A model generated the notes under the pieces. That model had not been told where the DNA came from. It saw only the letters and a program-made list of their open reading frames with translations, and did not search any database. Positions 8,626 to 17,514 of a stretch of 64,000 nt of DNA are shown here, one piece after another. Position 1 is the stretch's first letter. The number at the start of each line of letters is the position of its first letter. A program made the position numbers and the translations under genes. The DNA lies in the NCBI GenBank assembly GCA_028818375.1, contig JAPPOB010000007.1, positions 632,025 through 696,024 of the forward strand, given 5' to 3'. The DNA is from Anaerolineaceae bacterium (GTDB lineage Bacteria; Chloroflexota; Anaerolineae; Aggregatilineales; Phototrophicaceae).

Positions 8626-10599
8626 ATCGCAGGCGGGGCAGAACGACAGCGCGGTCTCATCCCCGAAGACCTGTTGAACTTCCGCTGGCTGGAGGAGATT
8701 GCCCTCGCGCCGGATGGAAGCCGCGTCGCCTGCAGCGTACGCGCGCCCGACGCGGAGACCAACGGCTATCGCATTCACCTCTACCTGCGTAACCTTGAGG
8801 GTGGCGCCGCGCAACGTTTGACGGCTGGCGCCAGCCGCGCCTCTTCGCTGGCCTGGAGCCGGGACGGCGCGCAGCTCGCCTGGAATCAGGGGGACGCCGG
8901 CGGCAACACCCTGCGCATCCTGCGTCTCGCGGACGCTGCGGAGCGGGACATTCCGCTGGGCGATGAGCCGGTCAGCGGGCTGGACTGGGCGCCGGATGGC
9001 ATCCATCTGGCGGCTGCGCGCTGGACCCCGATGCGGCACCCGCTGGAACGCCGCGGCCCGCAACCCGGCGTGCCCGCGCCGACCATCAAGGTGATCCGGC
9101 GCCTGCGTTACAAGCGCGACGGCCTCGGCTGGGTACACGATCGCTACCAGCAGATCATCGTGATTAACACCGTCACGGGCGAGCTGCAGCAGCTCACCCA
9201 CAGCGAGTGCGATTATTCGGAACCGGCCTGGAGCCTGGACGGCACGCGCCTGGCCTTCGTCGCCACCGCGCGCGAGCAGGACATCCCGGCGGGTCAGGGC
9301 CAGATCTACCTTTGCGACTGGCCGCCCGGCCCGGCGCCGCGCCCCCTGCTGCCAGGTTGGCAGGGCTCGGCCGTCAGCCCGGCCTGGGGCAACGACGACC
9401 GCCACATTGCTTTCGCCGGCCACAACCATGCGCCGCCGGTGAACCGTCGCAATCACTGGCACCCCTGCGTCGCGGACGTGGCGGCCGGCACGGCCGCCGA
9501 ACTGGACGAGACGCTCGACGCCGAAGTCGGCAACTACGGCGTCTCCGATCAGCGGCCGGGGCTGGTCAACGTATCCGTCAAGTGGCCGCATGGCGATCGC
9601 TGGTTCTACTTCCAGCTGACCGAACGCGGCGCGGCCAATCTCTGGCGCGGCGACGCGGACGGCCGCAGCGAGCGCCTGATCCGTGGCGAGAGCACGGTCG
9701 TTCAGTACAGCCCGGCCGTCGGCGACCTCGTCGCCTGCGCTGTGGCCAGCCCGTCCAGCCCGGGCGAACTGGTCCTCTGGCGCGACGGCGACTGTGAGCG
9801 ACTGAGCGACCTTAATCCCTGGCTGCGCGACGTGCAGTTGTCGCAGCCGGAGAGCTACGAATACGAAGGGCTGGATGGCGTCCCGATTCACTCCTGGTTG
9901 ATGCGGCCCCTGAATTTCGACCCGCAGCGCCGCTACCCGCTGGTGCTCTACGTGCACTGCTCGATGTTCTGCTGGGACTTCAACCACGAGCACCAGATCT
10001 ACGCCAACTCGGGCTTCGCCGTGGCCTATTTCAACACGCGCGGCACGACCGCCGGCTACGGCCAGGAGTGGACCTGGGCCAGCCAGGGCGATCAGGGCGG
10101 CGCCGACTACCGCGAGACCATGCTGGGCGTGGACGATTTGCTGCAGCGCCATCCCTGGATCGACGGGGAGCGCATGGGCGTCACCGGCGGCAGCTGTGGC
10201 GGCTTCATGACCAACTGGATCGTGGGCCACACGCAGCGTTTCGCCGCGGCCGTCGCCCAGCGCTCGATCACCAACAACCTCAGCCACTTCGGCACCTCCG
10301 ACATCGGGCCGGAGCGCTGGACGACGCCGGAGGACGACTGGCGCCAGTCGCCGATCGCCTACATGGACGACTGCCACACGCCGCTGCTGATCATCCACAG
10401 CGACGAGGACCATCGCACCAGTCTGGAACAGGCCGAGCAACTCTACGGGGCGCTGCGCTGGCGCCGCCGGCCGGTCGAACTGGTCATCTTTGAAGGCGAA
10501 AATCACGGGCTATCCACCAGCGGGCGACCGGGCAATCGCATCGAGCGCCTGCACCGCATTCGGGACTGGTTTCTGAGGTATCTGGCTCCGGTTCCATAG
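8626..10599 (+). CDS. S9-family peptidase, copy 2, probable non-canonical start
   Basis: A tandem paralogue of the preceding gene, with a propeller and hydrolase domain and the triad intact (GGSCGGFMTNW, HSDEDHRTSLEQ, EGENHGLSTSG). The homology runs upstream to RGLIPEDLLNF, but no ATG, GTG or TTG occurs between the in-frame stop at 8584 and 8671. ATC at 8626 aligns exactly with the ATG of copy 1 and sits 5 nt after AGGGGGGAGG; with that start the nucleophile is Ser523, as in copy 1. A conventional caller would begin at CTG 8671 or TTG 8674 and lose 15 or 16 residues. Confidence 0.85.
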   Translation: MAGGAERQRGLIPEDLLNFRWLEEIALAPDGSRVACSVRAPDAETNGYRIHLYLRNLEGGAAQRLTAGASRASSLAWSRDGAQLAWNQGDAGGNTLRILRLADAAERDIPLGDEPVSGLDWAPDGIHLAAARWTPMRHPLERRGPQPGVPAPTIKVIRRLRYKRDGLGWVHDRYQQIIVINTVTGELQQLTHSECDYSEPAWSLDGTRLAFVATAREQDIPAGQGQIYLCDWPPGPAPRPLLPGWQGSAVSPAWGNDDRHIAFAGHNHAPPVNRRNHWHPCVADVAAGTAAELDETLDAEVGNYGVSDQRPGLVNVSVKWPHGDRWFYFQLTERGAANLWRGDADGRSERLIRGESTVVQYSPAVGDLVACAVASPSSPGELVLWRDGDCERLSDLNPWLRDVQLSQPESYEYEGLDGVPIHSWLMRPLNFDPQRRYPLVLYVHCSMFCWDFNHEHQIYANSGFAVAYFNTRGTTAGYGQEWTWASQGDQGGADYRETMLGVDDLLQRHPWIDGERMGVTGGSCGGFMTNWIVGHTQRFAAAVAQRSITNNLSHFGTSDIGPERWTTPEDDWRQSPIAYMDDCHTPLLIIHSDEDHRTSLEQAEQLYGALRWRRRPVELVIFEGENHGLSTSGRPGNRIERLHRIRDWFLRYLAPVP

Positions 10600-10655
10600 G
10601 GTAACATGGGCAGACGGCGCCCCACTTGCGCCGGATTCAGGCAGGGAGGCAAGAC

Positions 10656-11690
10656 ATGTTGAAAGTTGGCAACATCACGGCAAGACCAGGTGAGCGGGCC
10701 TTCGGCTATCTGGAAACGATGCTCACGCGCGCCGGCATGGCGCCGGATATTCCGGTGCATCTGGTCGCGGGGGCGTCACCGGGGCCGACGCTGCTGGTGC
10801 AGGGCGCCATGCATGGCGCGGAAATCATCGGGTCCATTGCCATTCTTAATTTTCTTGAGAAAATCGACCCGGAAACCATGAGCGGCAACGTCATCGCCGT
10901 GCCGGTGGCCAATCGCGCCGGCTTCGAGCTGGGCGAACGCGGCTCGCGCATCGACGGCAAGGACATCACCCGCCAGATCCCGGGCGACCCCAACGGCAGC
11001 GCCTGCGACCAGATCGCCCACATTTACTTCCAGGAAGTCATCAGTCAGGCCAACGTGATGGTCGACTTCCACGCCGGCGCGCGCACGGCCTACGAGCGCT
11101 ACGTGCTCTTCATGGAAGAGGACTCGCCGAAAAACCTGACGGAAGTCCAGATGCGGCGGCGCAAGGTGGTGGTGGCCTTTGGCCTCGACCAGGCGGCCTA
11201 CTTCCCGCGCGGCACCTTCGGCGGCACCGAGACCAAGCGCTCCGTCGAGGACCTGGGCGTGGTGCAAATCACCCTGGAATTCGGCGGCGGCACCGGCTGG
11301 CACAAGAACGGCATGGATAACGTGCGCGACGCCGAGCGCGGCATCTGGAACCTGTTGAAATGCATGCGCATCATTGAGGGCGAGTTCGAGACCGATGGCG
11401 ACCTGTGCACGATCTACAACGCGGGTGTGGTCATCTGGAAGCCCAACGCCGACGGCCTGTTCATCCGCAAACGCGCGTTCCGCGACGAGCTGAAGGCCGG
11501 CGACGTTTACGGCGAACTGGTGAGCCCCTGGACGGGTGAACTGGTGGCCGAACTGAAATCGCCGAAGGACGGCATCGTCATCCCCAGCGGTCAGGAGTGG
11601 CCAACCGTCGGGTCAACTTCCATCGGCATTCTGGGCACGATCGATCGTGTCGAGGACCGTCGCACGATGGATATGTACGTTTCCTTTTAG
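10656..11690 (+). CDS. Succinylglutamate desuccinylase/aspartoacylase family deacylase (copy 2, intact)
   Basis: The 344-residue AstE/AspA-family enzyme keeps the zinc site: GAMHGAEIIG gives His53 and Glu56, and VDFHAGARTA gives His139. The catalytic Glu is in VQITLEFGGG. The start ATG is preceded by AGGGAGG; it opens MLKVGNITARPGE, the same N-terminal strand as its neighbours. The nearest described systems with an AstE-type deacylase beside an M24/creatinase-like protein are ectoine hydrolase/deacetylase pairs (DoeA-DoeB, EutD-EutE); such an M24 gene lies at 12752. Substrate assignment is inference. Confidence 0.84.
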   Translation: MLKVGNITARPGERAFGYLETMLTRAGMAPDIPVHLVAGASPGPTLLVQGAMHGAEIIGSIAILNFLEKIDPETMSGNVIAVPVANRAGFELGERGSRIDGKDITRQIPGDPNGSACDQIAHIYFQEVISQANVMVDFHAGARTAYERYVLFMEEDSPKNLTEVQMRRRKVVVAFGLDQAAYFPRGTFGGTETKRSVEDLGVVQITLEFGGGTGWHKNGMDNVRDAERGIWNLLKCMRIIEGEFETDGDLCTIYNAGVVIWKPNADGLFIRKRAFRDELKAGDVYGELVSPWTGELVAELKSPKDGIVIPSGQEWPTVGSTSIGILGTIDRVEDRRTMDMYVSF

Positions 11691-11728
11691 TCACTTCTCC
11701 CGTCAGGGCAGATGCAGGAGGCCTGAAC

Positions 11729-12703
11729 ATGAAACTTGGAACAGTGGAAGCCGGCCAGGGCGAAAAGACCTTTGGCTTTTTCAAGACAGGGGAGACGCAC
11801 GGACGCTTTCCGGTGCACATCCCGCTGCACATCATTAACGGCGCGCAACCCGGTCCCCGGCTCATCGTGCAGTCGGGCACCAGCGGCATGGAGATCGAGC
11901 CCGCGCTGATCCTGCCGAAGGTCGCGCAGGAACTGGACCCGGCCAACATCCGCGGGACGGTGGTCATCGTGCCCTTGATGAACACCTCCGGTTTCGATTT
12001 CGAGCAAGTCACCAGCGCCTGGGACGAGAAGCATCTCAACAAGCTCGGGCGCGGTTCCGCCGTCGGCAGCGTCAGCGAGCAGATGATTGACGCCTGGTAC
12101 CAGGGCGCCATCGCCGGCGCGGACGCGTTGATCGACATTCGCACCGGTTCGCAGTTCAGTTATCATCGCTACGCGGGTTGCTGGCAGGCTGGCAACGCCG
12201 ACAAGTCCCAGGCCCTGGCGGCGTCCCTCGGGCTGCCGCATGTGCTCAACAACATGCCCTCCGACGACTCGATGGCGGAGGCCGCGGCCGGGGATGGCGT
12301 GGCGTCGGTGGCCGCCTGTATCGGCGGCGGGCCGGGCCTGCGCGATTATCGCGAGGACGACATGGCGCGCATCCACAACGCGATTTTGAACGCCATGATC
12401 CATTTGGGCATGACGGACGGCGACATGACCCGCGAGTGCGACGAGGTTGCCGTGATTGAGGGTCACACGACCCTGATGCCCACCGGTGAGCGCGGTTTCA
12501 CCTTCATCGATACCGGCAAGCGCGGCCAGATGATCGCCGAGGGCGAGGAGATTGGCTACGTGCGCCACCCCTTCACCGGCGAGCGCCTCGAAACGATCCG
12601 CGCGCCGCGCGCCGGCATCATGTTGCACGGCGGCCTGTCCTGGCCGGTTCCGCCGGAGGACACCGTGCTGGCGATTCTGGGCGATCAGGTGGCAAGCGCA
12701 TGA
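11729..12703 (+). CDS. AstE/AspA-family paralogue without zinc histidines (copy 3)
   Basis: The 324-residue protein aligns along its length with the previous gene, but the zinc site is dismantled: HGAE has become SGME (Ser52, Glu55 kept) and the second histidine in DFHAG is Arg138 (DIRTG). It is unlikely to be a metal-dependent deacylase. The start ATG at 11729 has GGAGG upstream and gives the family N-terminus MKLGTVEAGQGEK. The frame is intact and codon use matches its neighbours, so it is probably maintained as a structural partner, a ligand-binding protein or an enzyme with new chemistry; none of these is shown. Confidence 0.78.
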   Translation: MKLGTVEAGQGEKTFGFFKTGETHGRFPVHIPLHIINGAQPGPRLIVQSGTSGMEIEPALILPKVAQELDPANIRGTVVIVPLMNTSGFDFEQVTSAWDEKHLNKLGRGSAVGSVSEQMIDAWYQGAIAGADALIDIRTGSQFSYHRYAGCWQAGNADKSQALAASLGLPHVLNNMPSDDSMAEAAAGDGVASVAACIGGGPGLRDYREDDMARIHNAILNAMIHLGMTDGDMTRECDEVAVIEGHTTLMPTGERGFTFIDTGKRGQMIAEGEEIGYVRHPFTGERLETIRAPRAGIMLHGGLSWPVPPEDTVLAILGDQVASA

Positions 12704-12751
12704 AGCGGGGCGAAGGGGCAGTTGTGCGGTACACACGCGAGAGGAGGAAAC

Positions 12752-13909
12752 ATGCTGACGCATGATGGACTGAAACGGGACGTGGCGCGTCGCATCACGC
12801 GCCTGCAGAACATGATGCGCGAGCGCGACGTGGGCGCGCTGATCATCGCCGGGCAGGCCTCGCCTTCCGGCATGGGCGCCATCCGCTATATCAGCCACGC
12901 CCATCTCTGGGGCGGTGTCGGCTACGTCATTCTCGGCGTCGACGACCCGCACCCCTGGCTGGAGATCTGGAGTTCCTACCAGGCGGTCTGGAGCCGCAAC
13001 GAGACCACGACCCTGAAGGAGCGGGTGGAGTGCCCGCCCGATGTCGTGGGGCGCACGGCGGAACTGGCCCTGGAGTACGTGGGCGGCAGCGGGCGCATCG
13101 GAATGGTCAACATGGACAAGATGATGTCCCTGGGGACCGCGCGGCAGTTCGAGGCGGCCATGCCCGGCTGCGAACTGGTCGAGGTCACCAATGACTTCAA
13201 CGCCATTCGCCAGATCAAGACGCCCTTCGAGCTGGAAGCCATGCAGCAGAACGGCGCCATCCTGGACGCCGCGATGGACGTCTTCGCGGAGTACGCCGCG
13301 CCCGGCGTGCGCTACTGGGACGTCTGCGCCGAGGTGGAACGCTACATCAAGTCCTTTGGCGCTTTCTGGGGCCGCACCAAACTGTCGACGGATCTCTCGC
13401 CGGAAACGGTGCCCACCGACAAGGACCAGCGCATCAGCGCCGAGGACATCATCAACTTCGAGATCGTCTACGAATCGCCCTGGGGCTACTGGCTGGAGAT
13501 GACCACCGTCTGCTCCTTCGGGCCGCTGCCGGATGACGTGCAGGCCCTGCTGGATGCCTATCTCTATGCGGCCGAGTGTTCCTCCGCCGTGGCGAAGACC
13601 GGCAACACCCTGGGCATGATCGCCGACGCCAACGACGAGGCCATTCGCAGCCTGGGCTTCGAGGTGGTGGGCAAGCACACGCCGGACTGTCACAGCACCG
13701 GCCTCGACGGCAGCGACGGCCCCAGCGACCAGGCGGCCCCCGACTTCGAGTTGAAGACCAACATGACCCTGTCCTTCCACCCTGGCAGCATCACGCCGAA
13801 CAACCGCGGCTTCCTCATCTCGGACAATTTCCTGGTGACGCCGGAGGGCGGCGTGCGGCTTTCTCCGCACAACGCCAGTCGCTATCATATGGACCTGGAG
13901 GACGCCTGA
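12752..13909 (+). CDS. M24 (Xaa-Pro peptidase/creatinase) family hydrolase with altered metal site
   Basis: The 385-residue protein has the creatinase N-domain (residues about 15-140) and the pita-bread C-domain. True M24 peptidases carry Asp, Asp, His, Glu, Glu as dimetal ligands. Here the first two Asp positions read FEIVYESPWGYWLEMTT, both Glu, and the late E-P-G motif is FHPGS. The Leu-Glu arrangement matches creatinase and ectoine hydrolase (EutD/DoeA), which act on C-N bonds of small cyclic or guanidino compounds without metal. The start ATG has GAGAGGAGG. It directly follows the AstE-like genes. Substrate unknown. Confidence 0.8.
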   Translation: MLTHDGLKRDVARRITRLQNMMRERDVGALIIAGQASPSGMGAIRYISHAHLWGGVGYVILGVDDPHPWLEIWSSYQAVWSRNETTTLKERVECPPDVVGRTAELALEYVGGSGRIGMVNMDKMMSLGTARQFEAAMPGCELVEVTNDFNAIRQIKTPFELEAMQQNGAILDAAMDVFAEYAAPGVRYWDVCAEVERYIKSFGAFWGRTKLSTDLSPETVPTDKDQRISAEDIINFEIVYESPWGYWLEMTTVCSFGPLPDDVQALLDAYLYAAECSSAVAKTGNTLGMIADANDEAIRSLGFEVVGKHTPDCHSTGLDGSDGPSDQAAPDFELKTNMTLSFHPGSITPNNRGFLISDNFLVTPEGGVRLSPHNASRYHMDLEDA

Positions 13910-14000
13910 CGGATATCGCGGGTGACCGCTCCCGGCAGAGAGCGATGACCGGCGAAACACCAGACTGTTTTCGTTCAACACTGGAGGCAAGGAGCGCAGG

Positions 14001-15596
14001 ATGATGAGAAACACCCGCAGGGGGGTCCTGGTCGCCCTGGTGCTGATGGTCGCGCTGGCTCTGTTCAGCGTGCCCGCCACAGCGCAGGACGAGGGGATGA
14101 CCGAATTCGTATTCGCCCATACCGGCCCGATCCGCACCATGGACGCGCCGGTCACCTGGTTCGGCTCCACCCACTGGCTGACCAACCTGCTTTACGAGTG
14201 TCTGATCTGGCGCACGCTGGATGGCTCCGGCTACGTGGGCCAGGCCGCTCATTCCTGGGGTGCCACCGACGACACCACCTGGCGCTTCAACCTGCGCCCG
14301 GGCATCACCTTCCACAATGGCGAGCCGCTGGATGCCGAGGCCGTCAAGTGGAACATCGACCGCGTGCGCACCCGCGAAGACTTCATGGTGCACCCGCAGT
14401 GGCTCTTCGTTAAGGACGTGATCATCGTCGATGACGTCACGCTGGACATCACGACGCACGCTCCCGATCCCTATTTCGAGTACCTGGTCAGCTTTAATGG
14501 CTGCCAGTTGCTGCCGCCGGACTACATGGCCGAGGTCGGCGAAGAGGAATTCGCGCGCAACCCGGTCGGCTCCGGCCCCTACATGCTGACCGGGTTCAGC
14601 GAGAGCGACCGCTACACCTTCGACGCCTGGGATGACTACTGGGGCGGGCGGCCGGAAGTCGACCGCATCATTTACCAGGTTATCCCCGAGCCGGCCGCCC
14701 AGGTGGCCGCGCTGCTGGCCGGTCAGGTGGACCTGATCAGCGGTGTGCCGCCGGCGGACCGCGAGCAACTGGAAGCGGCCGAGGGTATCTCCCTGGTGTC
14801 GGACACCGGTGGCCGTATGCAGCATCTTTACGCGCGCATCGACACCGAGGTCGGCATCATGCCGGAGAACTATCCGGACTACCAGCCGGTCACGCTTGAT
14901 CCGCGCGTGCGCTACGCGGTCTCCCACGCCCTCGATCGCGACTTGCTGGCCGAGGTACATGGCGCGGCCATTGCGAGGCTGGGGCGCGTCTGCGCGCACT
15001 TCCCGGAGGGTGGCGCCGACAGCTTCAACCATCCTGACAACGTGGCGGCCCACTACGACCCGGACCGCGCCCGTGAGTTGCTGGCTGAAGCCGGCCTGGG
15101 CGATGGCGGCGTGAAGATCTACCTCGACTCGCCCACGGCTGACGCCCGCGGCGGCAGCGAGAAGGAAGTCGCCGAAGTGATCTCGGTCATGCTGGAAGAG
15201 GTGGGTTTCGACGTGGAATTGAACATTCTCGACCCCTCCGCCTACCGCGAACAGGTGCAGACCACTGGCGGCCATCGCGACCTGATGATGGTCAACCTGG
15301 GCTGCTCGGCCCCGCTGGTGCCGCTCTTCTACCAGTGCAACTGGCCTTCGAACATCGCCAAAATTTGCAACGAGGCCTGGGACGCGGTCTCCAACGATAT
15401 TCTGAGCACGATCGACTTCGACTCTCGCATGGCGCTGTGGGACCAGTGGTGGGAGTACATGTTCGAGACGGCCCAGACGATCACGCTCTACGAGATCCAG
15501 GCCGTCTACGCCTATGACTCGGAGAACTTCACCTTCGAACCGCGCAAGGATGGCTGGATGACCTTCCGCGGCAATGTCGGGCTGGCCGACGGCTAG
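14001..15596 (+). CDS. ABC transporter substrate-binding protein, family 5 (copy 1)
   Basis: The 531-residue oligopeptide/dipeptide (SBP_bac_5) binding protein has an N-terminal signal peptide with a hydrophobic core (about residues 8-25) and a likely signal-peptidase I site at PATAQ-DE; no lipobox cysteine is present. Family landmarks include WRFNLRPGITFHNGEPLDAEAVKWNIDR, cited here only by its core FRPG-type strand, DDYWGGRPEVDRI and the PVGSGPYML loop. It captures a peptide-like ligand for the permeases at 19185-21051. The first of three tandem copies; a strong GC hairpin follows its stop. Confidence 0.92.
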   Translation: MMRNTRRGVLVALVLMVALALFSVPATAQDEGMTEFVFAHTGPIRTMDAPVTWFGSTHWLTNLLYECLIWRTLDGSGYVGQAAHSWGATDDTTWRFNLRPGITFHNGEPLDAEAVKWNIDRVRTREDFMVHPQWLFVKDVIIVDDVTLDITTHAPDPYFEYLVSFNGCQLLPPDYMAEVGEEEFARNPVGSGPYMLTGFSESDRYTFDAWDDYWGGRPEVDRIIYQVIPEPAAQVAALLAGQVDLISGVPPADREQLEAAEGISLVSDTGGRMQHLYARIDTEVGIMPENYPDYQPVTLDPRVRYAVSHALDRDLLAEVHGAAIARLGRVCAHFPEGGADSFNHPDNVAAHYDPDRARELLAEAGLGDGGVKIYLDSPTADARGGSEKEVAEVISVMLEEVGFDVELNILDPSAYREQVQTTGGHRDLMMVNLGCSAPLVPLFYQCNWPSNIAKICNEAWDAVSNDILSTIDFDSRMALWDQWWEYMFETAQTITLYEIQAVYAYDSENFTFEPRKDGWMTFRGNVGLADG

Positions 15597-15610
15597 CGAA
15601 CAGCAACCAT

Positions 15611-15640
15611 GACGGGGACGCGGCCAGTCCCGTCCCCGTC
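15611..15640 (+). terminator. GC-rich hairpin after binding protein 1
   Basis: GACGGGGACG and CGTCCCCGTC form a perfect 10-bp stem around a 10-nt loop, 14 bp after the stop codon. There is no T-run, so it is more likely an mRNA-stabilising or attenuating element than a simple terminator. Equivalent hairpins follow the other two binding-protein genes. Confidence 0.6.
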
Positions 15641-15728
15641 AGCAGCGCAGCCACCGGAAGACGAGACAGGAGATTTGCCCACCGACAACGGCCGCCCTGA
15701 ATAGAATGAGCCTTTCAAGGAGTAGGTA

Positions 15729-17321
15729 ATGCCTGGTATCTATCGCAAGGGAGTACTGCTGCTGGTGCTGGTTGCCGCACTGGCCCTGCTGGCTGTGCCG
15801 CTGGCGGCACAGGACATGGAAGAAACAGAATTCGTATTTGCCCATCCGGGCCCGATTCGCACCCTGGACGCGCCGGTCACCTGGTTCATTTCGACCCACT
15901 GGCTGGCCAACCTGCTCTATGACTGTCTGATCTGGCGCACCGTCGATGGCAGCGGTTACGTGGGTCAGGCGGCGGAATCCTGGGAGAACGTGGACGCCAC
16001 CACCTGGCGCTTCAACCTGCGCCCCGGCATCACCTTCCACAACGGTGAGCCGCTGGACGCCAATGCCGTCAAGTGGAACATCGACCGCGTGCGCACGCGT
16101 GAGGACTTCATGGTGCAGCCGCAGTGGGTGGACGTGGCCGAGGTGATCGTGGTGGACGATGTCACCGTCGACATCAAGACGGTCGGCCCCACCCCCTACT
16201 TCGAGTTCATCGTCAGCTTCAACGGCTGTGAACTGCTGCCGCCCGGCTACATCGAGGAAGTGGGTGAGGAACAGTTCGCCCGCGCTCCCGTAGGCTCCGG
16301 CCCCTACGTCCTCAGCGAGTTCACCGAGAGCGACCGCTACGTCTTTGAGGCCTGGGACGACTACTGGGGCGGACGTCCCTCGCCGGACCGCGTCATCTAC
16401 CAGGTGATCCCCGAGCAGTCCGCCCAGGTGGCGGCCCTGCTGGCCGGTCAGGTGGACATGGTCAGCAACGTGCCGGCGGTTGAACTTCCGGGCCTGGAAG
16501 CAGCCGAAGACATTGTGCTGACGAAGGAAACCGCGGCCGTCATGCAGCATATCTACCTGCGGGTGGATACCACCGCCGGCAACATGGCCGAGACCTACCC
16601 GGATTATCAACCGGCGACGCTGGACCTGAACGTGCGCCAGGCCCTCTCGCACGCGCTGGACCGTGACCTGCTGGCCGAGGTGCACGGCGCAGCCGTCCCG
16701 CGTCTGGGTCGAATCTGTCCGCACTTCCCGGAGGGCGGCGCTGACAGTTTCAACAATCCGGAAACGGTGACCGCGCATTACGATCCGGACCTTGCCCGTT
16801 CGCTGCTGGCTGACGCCGGCTATGCGGACGGCGGCCCGACCGTGTACTTCGATACGCCCACGGTCAGCCGCGGCGGCAACGAGAAGGAAGTTGCCGAGGT
16901 CGTGTCCGCCATGCTGGAGGAGGTCGGCTTCAACGTCGAACTCACCGTCCTGGACCCCGCGGCCTTCGGCGAACAGATCAACTCGCCGGGTAACAACCGC
17001 GACATGATGATGGTGACGCTGGGCTGCTCGGTGCCGCTGGTGCCGCTCTTCTATCGCTGCGTCTGGCCCGCCGCCCACCATGACATCTGCGTCGAGGAAT
17101 GGGATGAAGTCTCCAACGCCATCCTGTCCGAGATGGACTCCGCGGCGCGCCTCGAGCTCTGGAGCCAGTGGTGGGATCACTGGTTCGGCGTCCTGCAGAA
17201 CGTGACGCTCTACGAGGTGCAGGCCAACATCGCCTACTCGAGCGACTTCGAGTTCACGCCACGCAAGGACGGCTGGTACACCTTCCGTGACAACCTGACG
17301 CCGACCGGCGACGGCATGTAA
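15729..17321 (+). CDS. ABC transporter substrate-binding protein, family 5 (copy 2)
   Basis: A 530-residue paralogue of the preceding binding protein, closest to copy 3. The signal peptide ends near PLAAQ-DM, again without a lipobox. Nearly every motif is shared (TWFISTHWLANLLYDC, FNGCELLPPGYIEEVGEE, DDYWGGRPSPDRV), but blocks such as VPAVELPGLEAAEDIV and the CVWPAAHHDICVEEWDE end differ, so ligand preference may differ. AAGGAGT precedes the ATG. The gene is preceded and followed by GC-rich hairpins, which fits uneven expression along the operon. Confidence 0.92.
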   Translation: MPGIYRKGVLLLVLVAALALLAVPLAAQDMEETEFVFAHPGPIRTLDAPVTWFISTHWLANLLYDCLIWRTVDGSGYVGQAAESWENVDATTWRFNLRPGITFHNGEPLDANAVKWNIDRVRTREDFMVQPQWVDVAEVIVVDDVTVDIKTVGPTPYFEFIVSFNGCELLPPGYIEEVGEEQFARAPVGSGPYVLSEFTESDRYVFEAWDDYWGGRPSPDRVIYQVIPEQSAQVAALLAGQVDMVSNVPAVELPGLEAAEDIVLTKETAAVMQHIYLRVDTTAGNMAETYPDYQPATLDLNVRQALSHALDRDLLAEVHGAAVPRLGRICPHFPEGGADSFNNPETVTAHYDPDLARSLLADAGYADGGPTVYFDTPTVSRGGNEKEVAEVVSAMLEEVGFNVELTVLDPAAFGEQINSPGNNRDMMMVTLGCSVPLVPLFYRCVWPAAHHDICVEEWDEVSNAILSEMDSAARLELWSQWWDHWFGVLQNVTLYEVQANIAYSSDFEFTPRKDGWYTFRDNLTPTGDGM

Positions 17322-17331
17322 GTGATTCACC

Positions 17332-17366
17332 CTGACGGGGGCGCGGCCCTGGCCCGCCCCCGTCAG
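17332..17366 (+). terminator. GC-rich hairpin after binding protein 2
   Basis: A perfect 12-bp stem (CTGACGGGGGCG paired with CGCCCCCGTCAG) closes an 11-nt loop, 10 bp after the stop codon. It is the same element as after copies 1 and 3, again without a T-run. Confidence 0.62.
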
Positions 17367-17514
17367 TAACAGACAGGACGTCAATTTGAAAGAGCTCGCA
17401 CAATTGCTTTGGTGGACTTTGGATGCGTACATTCTTGCCGACGCCCGATTTGCCGGAGAGGAGAACCCGCAAACCGCCAACGCACTTTCGTAAGGTAATG
17501 ACAAGGAGAATGGA

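Noticed and set aside
11687-14185. 832-codon open frame on the minus strand
   Set aside because: It lies opposite the AstE- and M24-family genes with clear motifs; its composition is that of a codon-position mirror.
17386-17493. 35-codon frame starting at TTG, between binding proteins 2 and 3
   Set aside because: The sequence (LKELAQLLWWTLDAYIL at the start) looks somewhat protein-like and AGGACG lies upstream, but it is short, starts with TTG and has no counterpart before copies 1 and 2.
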